64,000 nucleotides of DNA from Castanea sativa (lineage: Eukaryota; Streptophyta; Magnoliopsida; Fagales; Fagaceae): contig NC_134017.1 of NCBI RefSeq assembly GCF_040712315.1, positions 17,514,001-17,578,000 of the forward strand, given 5' to 3'. The position numbers and the translations under genes are program-made. The notes below the pieces were generated by a model. It searched no databases. It saw nothing but the letters and a program-made list of their open reading frames with translations, and was not told the DNA's origin. Positions 1-12,064 of the stretch are shown here, in pieces (the stretch's first letter is position 1; the number at the start of each line of letters is the position of its first letter).

Positions 1-2170
1 TCTTAACATTTAGTTGATTTAGACCATTTGACAACGACTAAAACCATGAAAAGGCAAAACCAAATTTGATCCTCATGTTTAGTTACTTAATTTTGGCAAA
101 AATTAAAGCAAAAACAATCAATCAAAAGGAAAGAGAAAATTTAATAAACACATGGAATCATGTATATAAAAATAATTACAAGTTTAAATTAGTCAAAATG
201 ATTAAATATTTATGAATTTATTAAATTAATATGTTCATATTTATATACTATATTATACAAGTTGGATCCTAAAAGCCGTTGTTGGGTAAAGTGACTTTCT
301 TCTCTATGCTACAACTGGCTAAACTCTCATTAAATAGTAGATTAGTTTATCTTATTACTTGTTAGGACAATTTAATTTAGCTGAAATTCAATTACCTAAG
401 TTTCAAGAAATTAAAAATTCTTTTTTCAATTAAGATTTTATTTATCTTATTAATTGTTAGGATAGTTTAATTAAGGGATTAACAAGAAAAAAAAAGGATA
501 GTTTAATCGAGGTAGAACTCTATTATCTAAGTTTCAAGAAATTTAAAATTCTACTCCATGCAAGTTTTTAGCTAAATTTCTATTTGAAGAAATTTAATAT
601 AATATTTATAATTATCTTAATTCTCTGTCATAATTTTTCATTTTAATATAAAATAACTTGCACACTACACACTATCTTTGCACCAAGTGTCTCAAGATAT
701 GTATGTATTATATAAACTAGTGTTTAACCCGCGCAATGCGCAAGATCATTTTATGTAATAGAAAACAATCAACATTAAAATTCATCAAGTGCACGTTGTA
801 TAGCCCCTCATGTGTCCTATACTTGCAAAAATTCTATCTATAAAATAAAATACAAAATATCACTCCCTTCATATGTAACAATAGTTTTCATCTAGAAACA
901 AAATATCAAGCACATGATATACATCAAGCATGCTAACCACAAACAAAAGGCCTTTTATGTTAGTTTTTTTTTTTTCTTTCTTTCTTTTAATAAGCCTTGG
1001 GTTTTTAGAGACAAAACATAACCTTAATTCTTAGCACATACTTTGAAAATATTCTGTTTTTTTGCTCCTCATTCTCCAATGACAATTACTTTTTTGGTTT
1101 CCATATTAATATGTCAAGCATATCACACCAATACTTGTGTGATTCAAACTCATTTTAGTAAAACAACTTCAAATTGTTAATTACAATGGACAAAATTAGA
1201 ATCAACCAATCAATCAATAAATAAACAAAACCACTAATAAGATTTTAGATGAACAATATGAAACAATTCTCACAAAATCTAAAGTTATATATTACAATGT
1301 CCTTAAAATATTTTTTTTTTAAATAATTCCGGCAAACATACACAAAATAAAATAATAGATGCAAGAAACCATTGTTTGCAAGGGACTAAACTTAATTTTG
1401 TGGTGGGTATATATTACAAAGCAATTTGTTGGGAGTTTTCGTGCATTTAACTCTATATACCTGCAAATAAAAATACAACCTAAATAAAATCACATATTTT
1501 CATGCAACAATAATTGCACAGTTCCAACACTACTTTATATATATAAACACACACACACACACACCAAATAGAAAGGAAGAAACCAAACAATTAAAACAAT
1601 AATAAATAAAAAAGAAATAGACATTCCCTCAATTCCCCACTCTTGGTCTGTACTGAATCTAATTTAAGGAGATGACAGACATCATCAAATAATTTGCCAC
1701 CAACAACAATTGTTTCAAAGGGGAACCCAATCTGGAATTCTTAGAAATTATTTTTAGCATTGCCACTAATTAGCTAATATCAGTCAATTACATTCAAACT
1801 AACTAAATTCATACATGCACTAAAGAATTAAACCTAGCATGTAAACATTATAAACTGGAAAATCAATGTGTATATAAATAATATCAAGGAAAAATTCTTG
1901 TAAACTAAAGTATCTCTTAATTAGCACACAGAAGCAATGCAACTCAAAATTCCATTTATACACTTCTTTGATTATGGGATTAAACCTAGGGCATGAATGA
2001 AAGGGAAAAAAAAAAAAAAGACACACACTTGTTCTAAGAATGACCAACCTCGCATCAACACATGATATAGAAAAAATGATAACTAAAATCTTATAAGTTA
2101 TAACTAATGTAGATTTGGTTCAAGGTTTTTCTGAAGGTTGTGGGTTTAAAAGAATATAGTTATTGATCCT
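1..2170. other. Gene-poor AT-rich flank
   Basis: I see no coding region here on either strand. Short open frames lack codon structure, splice context or family resemblance. The stretch holds homopolymer runs, a short AC repeat near 1549-1563, and one Helitron-like terminus listed separately. It lies beyond the 3' end of the small minus-strand gene that starts at 2179. Confidence 0.6.
717..745 (-). mobile_element. Helitron-like 3' terminus
   Basis: Read on the minus strand, a GC-rich hairpin (GCGC-ATT-GCGC, 731-741) is followed about ten bases later by CTAG and then T. Plant Helitrons end this way: a short hairpin, then CTRR, inserted before T. No matching 5' TC end was found, and the element would extend rightward into the window. 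The hairpin stem is partly decayed. This is a signature match only. Confidence 0.35.
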
Positions 2171-2178
2171 CAAGGAGC

Positions 2179-3442
2179 TTACATGATAGTAATGATTACA
2201 TTGTCCTTATTAGCTTTAATATGAATATCACGATTAACATACTCTTGTAAAAGCTCAAGCTCATCATCATTGAGAAACGACAGCTTGACATCATCTTAAG
2301 CTTGACATCAATACTACCAATTGAAAAAACATACCACATAATAATTCCAAAATTAAAAGATACATATAAAAAAAACAAAGGAGACGATGAATGTATATTA
2401 ACCACAGTTGACATCTTGCATAGATGACTTATGAAGTCACTTAAGTCCATTGGTCTTTATAAATCCGTTGAAAGAATATTCATTAACACTTTATATGAAA
2501 TAAAAGAAAAGAATTTTGAATTAACAAAACTATTCCATAACAAAGACAAACATTTTTGCCAGTAATTATTCCAAAATTACCTGCATCATTATGTTTCAAA
2601 ACTTTTTGGAAAAGAAACCGCAAAAATTTCTTTGGCCATCCCTGTTCAATCAAACAAAACACAAAGATCATCACTATTAATAGAACTAAATGATTAGCAA
2701 CCATTTCCAATAGCTACACTTCAAACATCCATCTGTATATACAACATTTGATATGGCTTTAAAAATATATTCACCACAAACATGACATGCCCCAGGAAAT
2801 CATTCATGCTTCAAGCACGTACTTATTCTTATTGTAAACGGATATGGATATTATAAGCATGTTTTAGGCTAAATTAAAATCATGAAAACAAAACAGATAT
2901 TGATGCGAACCATTTGGTGTTATTCAAAGTATGTCTACCAAACCACTTATAGAAATGCAAGTTTATATATCAAATCCTATTTTTTGTTACATGATGCATA
3001 TTTAGATGATCACATTCTTCAATCATATTTAGTCTCTTAGTTCTAAAGGGTCAACTAACAGTAAACAAATCCAAACAACTAAAGGGCTATGATAATGGAA
3101 TAAAAACTTAGGAGAAAGAAAATTCGAAAAATTACTCAAGGTGGAAGTCAGTACCAACTGAAGGTAAAATTTAGTGAAGTCAGGCATACCTTATCAATTT
3201 GAAAATAATACAGAAATTGATTGTTAAATCTTAAAGTAAATAACAATTTGAGCTATTTTCGTGATCCTACTCCTGAATGAGAAATAAATACTATCAATCT
3301 AAATTTATGGGTTTATATAATGACATACCAAATCAATCAAAGCATCCATCATGCCTCCAACAACAACACCAGCAATTATGCAGCTAATTAAGCCTCCAGC
3401 AGCAGCACCAACATCAGTTATGCAACAACTTAAGTTGAGCAT
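2179..3442 (-). CDS. Small four-exon gene of unknown function (117 aa)
   Basis: Four coding exons on the minus strand, each bounded by AG and GT: 3329-3442, 3190-3252, 2581-2641 and 2179-2294. Phases agree at every junction (0, 0, 1) and the joined frame ends at TAA. The 117-residue product starts with a Gly/Ala/Val-rich hydrophobic segment (about residues 11-36) resembling a glycine-zipper membrane helix. It continues with an aromatic/basic stretch (FNNQFLYYF, then GWPKKFLRFL) and an acidic C-terminal part (FLNDDELELLQEYV). I do not recognise the family. The chosen ATG at 3442 is the first in this frame after a stop; another ATG in the same exon opens a 22-codon frame that closes before the glycine region. 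Two upstream leader exons are separate entries. It could be a real small membrane protein or the remnant of a longer gene. Confidence 0.5.
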
Positions 3443-3480
3443 TATTGCCACCAACCATGAGCATTGATTCAGCCATCATA
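3340..3480. repeat. Degenerate three-copy tandem repeat inside exon 3
   Basis: Three imperfect direct repeats of about 40-55 bp share the plus-strand core GCCTCCARCARCARCACCA or GCCACCAACC followed by an ATTATGCAGC-like tail. They encode the glycine/alanine segment of the small gene on the other strand. The copies differ by a few bases, which suggests slippage-type expansion of the membrane-helix coding region. Confidence 0.45.
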
Positions 3481-4045
3481 AATCCTGAAAATCAGTCTCA
3501 TTCTGGTAAAAACTCGAACGTAGAAAATCTTTGCATCAAATCAAATCATTGCCAAACTCAAGGAGAATATTATGCAATAATAAATCACGACAAATCATAT
3601 TTAACCTGTGCATCAAAACTTTCCTTGTAACTTGTATAATCTTACTTGTACAACTATAAGTAAATATCAATGACAGTCATTCCAATCCGGAAAATTATTT
3701 CCAAACACCTTGTACTTTGATTTTTTATATTATACAGAATTGAGAAACATTTAAAACTCTAGAATTTTATCTTAGCTTATTTTCCTTCATTTTCTCAATT
3801 ACTAAACAATGGGGGAAAAAAAAAGAGTGGTGCATCATATTAAAATATAGCAAGCTATTTTATTACTTAATAAATATAGAATATGTTAAGAGTCATCAAG
3901 CAACACTTGTGATGTTGCTGCTGAAGTTGACTTGTTGCCATAGCTGTTATTGTTGATGTTGCCTAACATACACCTGTCCTAAGCCGCTGCATTAGAGTTA
4001 GGGAATTGTTATTCTTTTACCATAGAATCTATTAACATTTGTTAT

Positions 4046-4310
4046 TTGCTGTTAGTTAGTTAGAAAAGTTGTTAGAATGCAACATATATGGCTTTACTTG
4101 GAATAGCTTTGAATACTCAACAAAACTGGATATAAGTGGTTTGCTAGAGTGGGGATTGTAAGGACCATTGAATGAAATAAGCAACAGTTTCTCTCCTAGT
4201 CTTCTCTGTTCTCTCTAAATCTTATTTCTCATTCTTGGAGGACAGTTGCCTCGAATATAGTATTTCTCATAGAATCTACTCACTCTTGGGTAAATTCTTA
4301 TCAAAATACG
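4046..4310 (+). repeat. Possible copia-type LTR fragment in an intron
   Basis: The stretch begins TGTTAGTTAGTTAG and holds a run reading GAATGAAATAAGCAACAG followed by TTTCTCTCCTAGTC-type pyrimidine tracts. This resembles the R-U5 end of short plant copia LTRs. No second copy, primer-binding site or target duplication was seen, so it is at best a solo or partial LTR. It lies in the intron between the 26-nt leader exon and the first coding exon of the minus-strand small gene. Confidence 0.3.
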
Positions 4311-4770
4311 TTATACTTTGACCATGTTGTGTGTTTGAAGTTAATGGAGTTCTTAAAATAATCAAATATGAATTACATATTATGTTAAAGCTCTAAGCAT
4401 AAAAGTTTGTGGAAAGTAAAAGATGCAATAATAATGAATTGTTATAAAGTTAATTCAAGTGGTTTGGCAATGTGTAGTAACTAATATTTATTTCCACATA
4501 GGCTATTAGATTTTCTATCAGACATTTCAATAAACGTTTGGCATTCAAATATGCTTCAAAACACAGTTCTTATACATGGATAGGAGATGTTAGTTAAGAA
4601 CTCAAACATGGATACCTTTATTTTATTTTTATGAACACGTGGAAGAAGAACAATTGAATATGTGCTCAAACATGGATACTATTTTCTGTGATACTGATTT
4701 ACAATAATGCTTTATGCTCACTGCGAAGCAAGTTAGTACATACATATCTGATGAGCAAGGAGAGAGGTAC

Positions 4771-5860
4771 CAATCTCCAAAGTTGTGAGAATGTCCCTGC
4801 AATATCAAACCAAGGTATTTTAAAGATGTTAACAGTACTATAGAAAGTGAAATAGATTATAACAAAAAAAAGTTATTATTGCAAAAAATTACAAAATTTT
4901 CAATTCCAAAGTCTAAAGGCAACCAAAGGGAAAAACACCCATAAATACAAACCCACCAAAATTTAGGCACTTAAAAGCATATAGAGTAGAAAGCCGCAAC
5001 GGAAAATATTAAAAAAGAAAGTAAAATAAATAAAATTACAATCAAGGCAATGGTCGTGGAGGAGGACATAATGTGTGGGGACTGAAGTGCATTTAATCAA
5101 TTATTGGGCAGGGGGAAAGAAAAAAGGGTTTGAAGGAGTGGTAGAGGGAGGCCAAGAGATTCAAATAGAAGGAAATAGATTGTTGTTTTTTAAATAAAAT
5201 AAAAAAAAATAAAAGAAGAAGAAGAAGAAAGGAACAAGGTTGTAAATAAAAAGGAAAGAACCCAAATTGATTGAAACAAAACAACCTAGGTGCCGCCTTT
5301 GTGTCATGTGTTGCTGAAGAAAACCCACCCTTTCAACAGTTCAGTCTAGCGCCCTTTCACCAATTCGAATAATAAAAAGCGATTGCGAGAAGTTCCAAGA
5401 AAATCATGCGTACCTTCCGAATACACCGTTGAAGAGAAGTGATGGAGGCAGACAACGAATAGAGCAAAGAAACATAACCCTAAACAAAATCACCGTTGAG
5501 GCTGTGATTGAATGGAGCCGGAGATGGGTGGTGCTGGACCAAAAATGTAACCCTAAACCAAAATCAAGTCTTTCAAAAGCCTAAGTCCTATTTAAAATTG
5601 AAAAAAAAAATTTTGATAGAGAATCCAAAAACCCAAAACAAAAATGAATCAAATCTAAACCTATCCAACAAAAAAATCAAAAAGCAAAAAAGAAAAAAAG
5701 AAAACACACCCTATAACAGAGTACCGCCAATTGAGGGAAGCAAGATTTTTGGTGGTTAGAGTCCGACGATGGTGCTGACCTGAGATGTCTCTTTATCTTG
5801 CTAATCTCTGCCTCCTTCTCTATTCTCTATTTCATCTCCGCATCCCAGGCTTCTTTGTAT
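4771..5860 (-). other. 5' leader exons of the small gene
   Basis: A 26-nt exon (4771-4796) sits between a good acceptor (TTGATATTGCAG) and donor (GTACCTCT). Farther upstream a leader exon ends at 5414 with GGAAG followed by GTACGCATG. The leader region extends to roughly 5860 and is purine-rich, as plant 5' UTRs often are. This gives the downstream gene a typical plant structure with 5'-UTR introns. The transcription start is a guess; no convincing TATA box was fixed. Confidence 0.4.
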
Positions 5861-5869
5861 TTTAACCGG

Positions 5870-6076
5870 TTATTTAACTTTTATACTGAGAGGCTGTCAA
5901 ACGATGTGTTAAGACAGGGAAACAATATAGTTTATCACTTTTAAATGGTGTAGTAGCGTTACTAAACGATGTAATTTATCGCTTTTTAATTATACGTGTC
6001 TAAATTTTAGATGGGTAGTTATCCTATTTGTCAACACGTCCTTAAATGAAAAAACCAACTTTCTCTCAGTTTCGTC

Positions 6077-6132
<56 letters not shown>

Positions 6133-6247
6133 TAGTAGTATTGTGTGATTGCATTGCATGGTATAATTAAAATTTTATATGTAAATAATTCAAAACTATA
6201 TTAATAAAATTGGTCACCGCCATGTGAATTTTTATTAATTAAACATG

Positions 6248-6287
<40 letters not shown>

Positions 6288-7490
6288 CGAAAAACATGTA
6301 TTATATATTTAAATATATTTGGTTGAATTTTTTCCATGTAACACGGGAGTTAGGGAGTAGTATTTTTGAAATTTCGAACACTCAAAAACTCATGTCATGC
6401 ATGGTTAAACATTATTTAATTCGATTACACTTAATTAATTGTTTGCCATAAAATATATTTGATGCCCCCATGAGAAACTCGGGTGGTGGATTCCACAACG
6501 AACATTCAATGGTGAGTTAGACACCACAACATTTTCATTAGAACCACTTTCAAATTATTGTACCAAACTTACCCTAAACCTTTTTTTTTCTTTTTTAATA
6601 ATATTAAACTTAAACCCCTTATTTATAAATGCATAAACGCCTCAGATATTAGCAAAGAACAAAGAATTCTATTGCAGGATATGTCCTAGAATTTTATGAT
6701 GCATAGCAATCAGCAGTAATGATTTTGTGTGAATTAGAATGATTGTTAATTACTATGTGCTCAAATGCTGCTAATTCGATTAACTTGTTTTTCTTTTTCA
6801 CATATTTTTTAGGCCGGAAGAAAGGACAGTACTGGATAATTTGGTTAAGAACAGTCAAAACTCAAAACTAATTCACTGAGTTGAGTATGATGTTTGAGAA
6901 TCTCACATGTTGCACACCTACATTGATATATTTTAGAGCTGATACAAACAAGAGTCATCCCATGCCATACATATACAAAGTACATTAGCCCAAGCCTTTT
7001 GGCAAGCTGGTGCTATAAAATGATCAATATATAGTACCACATTCCCATTAAAATTGACAAAAATCATCTTGTTTCTTGCAAAAGAGCAATAAGTGCCCTG
7101 AATTACAAAGTGAGAACACCAAATATTGATCATTTGTCATGAAAGGACGATGCAGATAATGTCCTGTAAGTCATTTTTATAGAGGATGGCATAACCGGAA
7201 ATACTTGCAAAAATTAGGTAGAGCTGTATGTCGAATCCCTGTGCGATTCAAGTTGGTGATCCCAGACGCAGCGGACCCTGCACTAATCGTGGCATAGGCA
7301 AAGGCCTGCAAATTAAAACAATCAGGCCCTTAAGCAGTAGTAAACATGAAATGAGGTGCATTTTGATGCTGTTAGAATACAACAGAACCATGAATAAAAT
7401 TAATCAAAGTATGCTCGCCACTAAACAAGCTCAAGATTTTACCTATGACAGTTTTCTGTAGCTATATGAAGTGGGATAACTAGTATACCA
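5870..7490. other. Intergenic stretch with microsatellites
   Basis: I find no supported gene. The interval holds two TA microsatellites (6080-6129 and 6250-6285) and short open frames that are either TA-encoded Tyr-Ile runs or lack any recognisable motif. Its right edge probably includes the unrecognisable 3' end of the minus-strand copia element that begins to be readable at 7495. Confidence 0.5.
6080..6285. repeat. Two TA microsatellites
   Basis: Pure TA runs of about 50 and 36 bp (6080-6129 and 6250-6285), separated by unique AT-rich sequence. They are likely polymorphic and prone to assembly error. Confidence 0.9.
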
Positions 7491-7494
7491 TTAT

Positions 7495-9197
7495 TTAATT
7501 TTCACTAGCGAGGTAAAAGGTCCAACAAGTTTCATAATATATAACAGCTAGAAGATAGATAACATTATAAATGAAATCAAGATCTGATTGAAAATCTAAA
7601 TCTGTGTAACCAATAGGAATCAAATTCTCACTATGGTAAACAAGCATATAATCTCTCGTTTTTCTTAGATACTTGAGAATATGGTTTACAGCTTGCCAAT
7701 ATTTAAGTCTTGAATTTGATCGATATCGGCTGACCATGCCAACTGAATTACAGATATTTGATCTAGTTCAAAGCATAGCATACATAAGACTTCCCACTAC
7801 AGAAGCATAGGGAACTTGCCTCATCACATTTTCTTCCTCAAAAGTCTTAGGCCTTTGGTCATCAGACAGAGGCACTCCATGTCTAAAATGAAGTAATTCT
7901 TTCTTGGAGTTTTGCATATTAAACCGTTCTAGAACCTTATCTATATATCTACCTTGTGATAAACCTAACATTCTATTCTTAGGATCTCGCCAAAGCTTGA
8001 TCTTTAGAATATAGTTAGCTTCATCCAAGTCCTTCATATCAAATTGACTTAACAGCCAAATCTTTACTGATGATATTAACCTTATATCATTCCCAATGAA
8101 TAAAATATCATCAACATAAAGCACTAGTAACATTACTACTTTATCTTGATGTCTTTTGTACACACATGGCTCGTCAAGATTTTGTTCAAAACTAAATGAC
8201 TTGATTGCTTGATCAAATCTGATGTTCCATGATCTTGATGCTTGATTAAGTCCGTAAATGGACCTTTTCAACTTGCATACCATATACTCTTGATTCTTTG
8301 CTATGAAACCTTCTAATTGCATCATATAAATTTCTTCTTCAAGATTGCCATTAAGAAATGCAATCTTGACATTCATTTGTCAAATCTCATAATCATAATG
8401 AGTAGCAATGTATAAGAGAATTTTGATAGATTTAAGCATTACTACTGGTGAAAAGGTTTCTTCATAATTAATACCTTCTTTTGTGTATACCCCTTTGCCA
8501 CTGGTCTTACTTTAAAGGTTTCAACATTTCCATCTATCCCTATCTTCCTCTTGTAAACCTATTTTCAACTAACAGGTTTAATGTTGTTAGGCGCCTTCAC
8601 AAGATCCCAAACTTGATTGGAATACATTGAATCCAATTTAAATTTCATAGCTTTGACCCAATGATGTGCATCTACATCTTTCATTGCCTCCTTATAAGTC
8701 TAAGGATCAGATTCAGCCTCTTCTAAGATAGCGTCATAAGTTTCTCCAAGACCTATAAATCTTATAGGTGGCCGAACAATTCTCCCACTATAACGAGGCG
8801 TCTATGTACTAAACATCTCTTGAGTAGAATCTTGTGGTGTATCTAATACAACCACATCATCTCTAGTTTCATTCATTGGTTGTTCAACTACAGGTTTGTC
8901 TATTTCAGCCAAGACAACTTTAATTCTAGGATTAAAATTATTCATATAATCATCTTCCAAAAATTTGCATTGGTGCTAACAAACACTTTGTTATCTTTAT
9001 GATTATAGAATAAATAACCCTTTTTTTTTTTTATTGAATATCCTAAAAACACGCATACTTTTGCTTTCGCTTCCAACTTATCAGACTTCCCTTTCAACAC
9101 ATGTGTTGGAGATCCCCAAATGTGGAGATATTTCTTACTAGGCTTACGCCCACTCCACAATTCCTTAGGTGTGTTGGGAACTGATTTTGATGGAACT
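7495..9197 (-). pseudogene. Ty1/copia pol, 3' part (integrase end, RT, start of RNase H)
   Basis: Read on the minus strand from 9197: an integrase C-terminal region (ELWSGRKPSKKYLHIWGSP and VFLGY, 8942-9183); a degenerate linker; the RVT_2 reverse transcriptase (MNVKIAFLNG, SIYGLNQASRSWN, catalytic LYVDDILFIG, 7768-8376); and the region before RNase H (HILKYLRKTRDYMLVYH and GYTDLDFQSDLDF, 7495-7737). The YVDD catalytic motif is kept. Stops and frame changes break the polyprotein between 8376 and 8942 and at about 7740. The RNase H domain fades out after the GYTD motif and no 3' LTR was recognised. This is the downstream half of the copy whose gag, protease and integrase core lie at 24250-25680. 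The halves read continuously across the 15-kb insertion. Confidence 0.85.
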
Positions 9198-9202
9198 AAA
9201 TA
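9198..9202. repeat. Target-site duplication AAATA (left)
   Basis: AAATA immediately precedes the TGTTAGG start of the 5' LTR; the same five bases follow the 3' LTR at 24245-24249. A 5-bp duplication is standard for LTR retrotransposon integration and fixes the outer boundaries of the nested block. Confidence 0.85.
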
Positions 9203-10140
9203 TGTTAGGTTCTAAGTACTTAGGAACTAATGTATTAGAACTCTAATATGTATTGTTGGCAAACCATGATCAAAACATGTGTCTAGTTATGTTTTAGACT
9301 TGCTCAAAGTATGTGATTTATGTAATGTTGGAATCGAGTTAACTGCAGAAGTTACTGTGCGTTTCTGCCTGTCTAGATCGATCAAGAATTAGACTTGACC
9401 GATCGAAAGTCGTGCAATTTGTTTTTTTACAGAATTTCCAACTCAACCCTAAGCCCATATGACGTGTAGGGTTTTATGTTTTGCCCTAGATATAAAAGGA
9501 AAACCCTAGTCACGCTTTTGAGGTTGCTCATATTGCTGTTTATATGAATCTCTTGTGAGATCTGAGAGGTGCTTGCCTTCACACAAGTTTAGGATTATCA
9601 AGAAGGAGATTTCTTTAAGAGCTTGATGATCGTTTAGTTGCTACCATAAGAGCTTAAAGATACACAAGCGGGAGTGCTTGTACTTGCTGGAGAATCTAAG
9701 AAAGAAGGAGTCCGTGGTCTCATAGCTTGCACGTGGTCGTGTCAGTAAGTTTTCTACTGGTAGGTAGCAATAGGATGTTAGTGGTCTAAGTCGCTATTGT
9801 ACAACTTCGATTCTTTCATAGTGGATTCAGGTTTACCTTCAGGATAGCTAGATTAAATCCTCCCCAGGTTTTTTACCGGTTTGGTTTTCCTGGGTCCGTT
9901 TGGATGTAGCTGAAAACTAAAAACTGAAAAACATTGTAGCAAAATAATTTTTTAATTTGTGAATAGTACCGTGGGACCCATTTTTAATGAAAAAGTGGTT
10001 AAAAAATAAAATTTGTGGGTCCGTGAACAGTGCATGATGTGCACTGTTCATAAGAAAAGTCAAACTGTTTGGCTTAAAAAAAAAGAAACGCACACTAGGT
10101 TAATCCAATTGTGTGTTAAAGGGGTCTATATAACTTAACA
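9203..10140 (+). repeat. 5' LTR of the gag-only element
   Basis: This matches 15659-15672 plus 23413-24244 over most of its length, including the start, the run GGAACTAATGTATTAG and the end CTAACACAATTGG-type region before AACTTAACA. It carries a short block related to ATCGATCAAG/CCGATCGAAA near 9378-9412 that recurs inside the element. About 190 bp near its 3' end replaces roughly 100 bp present in the other LTR. Confidence 0.9.
9894..10092. mobile_element. MITE-like insert in the 5' LTR
   Basis: This segment is absent from the other LTR. It starts GGTCCGTTTGGATG and contains GTGGGACCCATTTTTAATG and the palindrome-like run AACAGTGCATGATGTGCACTG. I recall similar short non-autonomous DNA elements (GGGTCCGTTTGGAT ends) from many dicot genomes. 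A clean inverted terminal match and target duplication are not evident, so the right boundary is approximate. Confidence 0.45.
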
Positions 10141-10142
10141 AG

Positions 10143-10154
10143 TGGTATCAGACC
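10143..10154 (+). other. Primer-binding site (tRNA-iMet type)
   Basis: TGGTATCAGACC lies three bases after the 5' LTR. It matches the canonical plant copia primer-binding site TGGTATCAGAGC with one difference, and marks the start of the internal region. Confidence 0.8.
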
Positions 10155-10212
10155 AGGTAGCTCTTGTGTGTAAATCTTTTGATCTCTGAGCCGATCCTTG
10201 ACCCCTGTTGTC

Positions 10213-12064
10213 ATGGAACACGGACACTCTCTTGTTATTCCTTCTCACTTTGATGAGAATAATTATGCTTACTAGAAGGTAAGGATGAAAGCTTTCCTGA
10301 AATCGATTGATGAGAGAGTCTGGAACTCCATTGAATCAGATGGGAGAAGCCTACTACTCCTGTGAATGAGTGGCAAACTTCTTAGAAAGAAGCAGCTGCT
10401 TTCAATAGCAAGGCTATGAATGCTATCTTTAATGCTGTTTCTATGGAGGAATTTAAGAGAATCTCTAATTTTGAGGTTGCTCATACTGCTTGGAATATCT
10501 TCTAGATTATACATGAAGGCACAAAGGCTGTTAAGATCAATAAGTTGCAACAATTAACAACTAGATTTGAAAGCATTAGGATGTCTAATGATGATCTTTT
10601 GATGAATTCTATGCTAAACTAAATGACATTGTTAATTCTGCATACAACTTGGGTGAAAGCTATGATCAACCTAAAATTGTGAGGAAGATTTTTAGATCTT
10701 TAACTGAAGATTTTAGACCCAAAGTTACTACCATCACTAAAAGCAAGGATGTGGACTCCATCCCTGTTGATGAACTTGTAGGATCTCTTCAGTCCTATGA
10801 GTTGGACCTACCCAAAACTAGCAAATCCAAATCAATGGCTCTTAAGTCTGTTGATGATGTTGATATTGGTGGATTTGATGATGAACTCTCTACTACAGAG
10901 ATTGCTTACCTTGCCAAGAATTTCAGGAATTTCCTTAGAAATAGCAACAGAAGGGCAAGAGGTAAAAACATTGATGAACCTAGAAATTTTAGGAAGAATG
11001 ATCCGGCTAAGGTTAACAAAATTGATAAACCTAGAGAAAAAGTAGGTCAATCTTCAAATAATTCAATGGGTCCTCAATGTTTTGGATGTCAAGGGTATGG
11101 TCATATGAAATCTGAATGTCCAACATTCTTGAGGTCTAAGGGTAAGGCTATGGCTGTAACCCTTAGTGATGATGAAGGTTCTAATGATGAGTCTAGCTGT
11201 GACAAGGATGGAAACTTCATTGCTTTCACTGCTACTGCTGTAGTCAATGAGAGTGTGACTGTTGAAGAGAACCTTTCTGATGGGGAACTCTCTAAGGATG
11301 CAGATTTTCAAGAAGCCTACAATAAACTTTGTAAAGTTGCTACAAAGGATGCCATGAGTGTTGAATCAGGCTTAAAAAAAATTGCATCTCTTGAGCTTGA
11401 AAAGAAAAATTTGCTTGTGAATTTGTTTGATGCTACTGAACTTTTGAATAATGTAAAGACTAAGAATATGCTTTTGCTTGATAAAGTTAAATCTTTGGAA
11501 CATGAACTATTTGTTGCTAGAAAACAAACGAATAGGTCTGCTAGTTCTAAACTTGATCAGATGTTGAGTGTTCAAAAGTCTCCTTCTGGCAAAACTAGTT
11601 TAGGTTTTGTAGAAAGCATCAATGTGTCTGCACTTAATTCCACAATCTTTGTTCCTTCATCTTCTTCTGAACCCCTTGTGAGTGAGGTTGTTAGTGAAGT
11701 TGTCAAACCCATAGAAGTTTCACCTCTCAAGAAGATTAGGGTTGATCTGAAAGAGTCTAAACCTCAGAAGTCTACCCTTTTTAAGAACAAGACACATGAT
11801 AAGTCTGCACGGGTTTTTCATTTTTGTGGAAAGTCTGGGCACATTCATCCAAACTGTTACAAGCTTCAAGCTGCTAAAAGAGCAAATAAACCGAAAGTAC
11901 CTGTGCATCAAGCACAAGATCCTATGGTACTTATTGGTGAATTGGTAAAGGCTCTAAACCTTTATTCCAATTCTGGAGTTGGAAATCATTCTAATATGAC
12001 TAAGAACTCCAATGCTCAAGGTGCATCTAAAAGACTTTGGATGCAAAAGGCTCAATCTAAGTGA
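10213..12064 (+). pseudogene. gag polyprotein (UBN2-like, two zinc knuckles)
   Basis: The frame opens with ATG at 10213 (MEHGHSLVIPSHFD). Before 10649 it is interrupted by three TAG codons at expected tryptophans (AY*K, TS*KEA, NIF*) and by frame changes. From 10649 to 12064 it is open for 471 residues. Visible features are the UBN2 capsid-like region (IVRKIFRSLTEDFRPKVT and VDELVGSLQSYEL), one CCHC knuckle (CFGCQGYGHMKSEC), a long acidic and heptad-rich middle, and a second knuckle-like motif (FHFCGKSGHIHPNC). The length and tail resemble gag of sirevirus/SIRE1-like copia elements. No protease motif follows. The intact 3' portion suggests either recent decay or use of a downstream start. Confidence 0.8.

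Noticed and set aside
2196..2710. Two long minus-strand frames taken at face value as single-exon genes
   Set aside because: Both read through splice sites; only their exon portions (2179-2294 in another frame, and 2581-2641) fit the phase-consistent gene model.
3445..3630. 61-codon plus-strand frame
   Set aside because: Antisense to and upstream of the first coding exon of the small minus-strand gene, with no recognisable motif.
6245..6451. Open frame starting in a TA microsatellite (Tyr-Ile repeats)
   Set aside because: The first third is encoded by TA repeats and the rest has no motif or coding character; it is a composition artefact.
7228..7461. 77-codon plus-strand frame near the copia 3' end
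   Set aside because: No family resemblance; it probably lies in the eroded non-coding end of the minus-strand copia element.
10832..11917. Minus-strand and shifted-frame ORFs overlapping gag
   Set aside because: They are shadows of the 471-codon gag frame and have no family features of their own.
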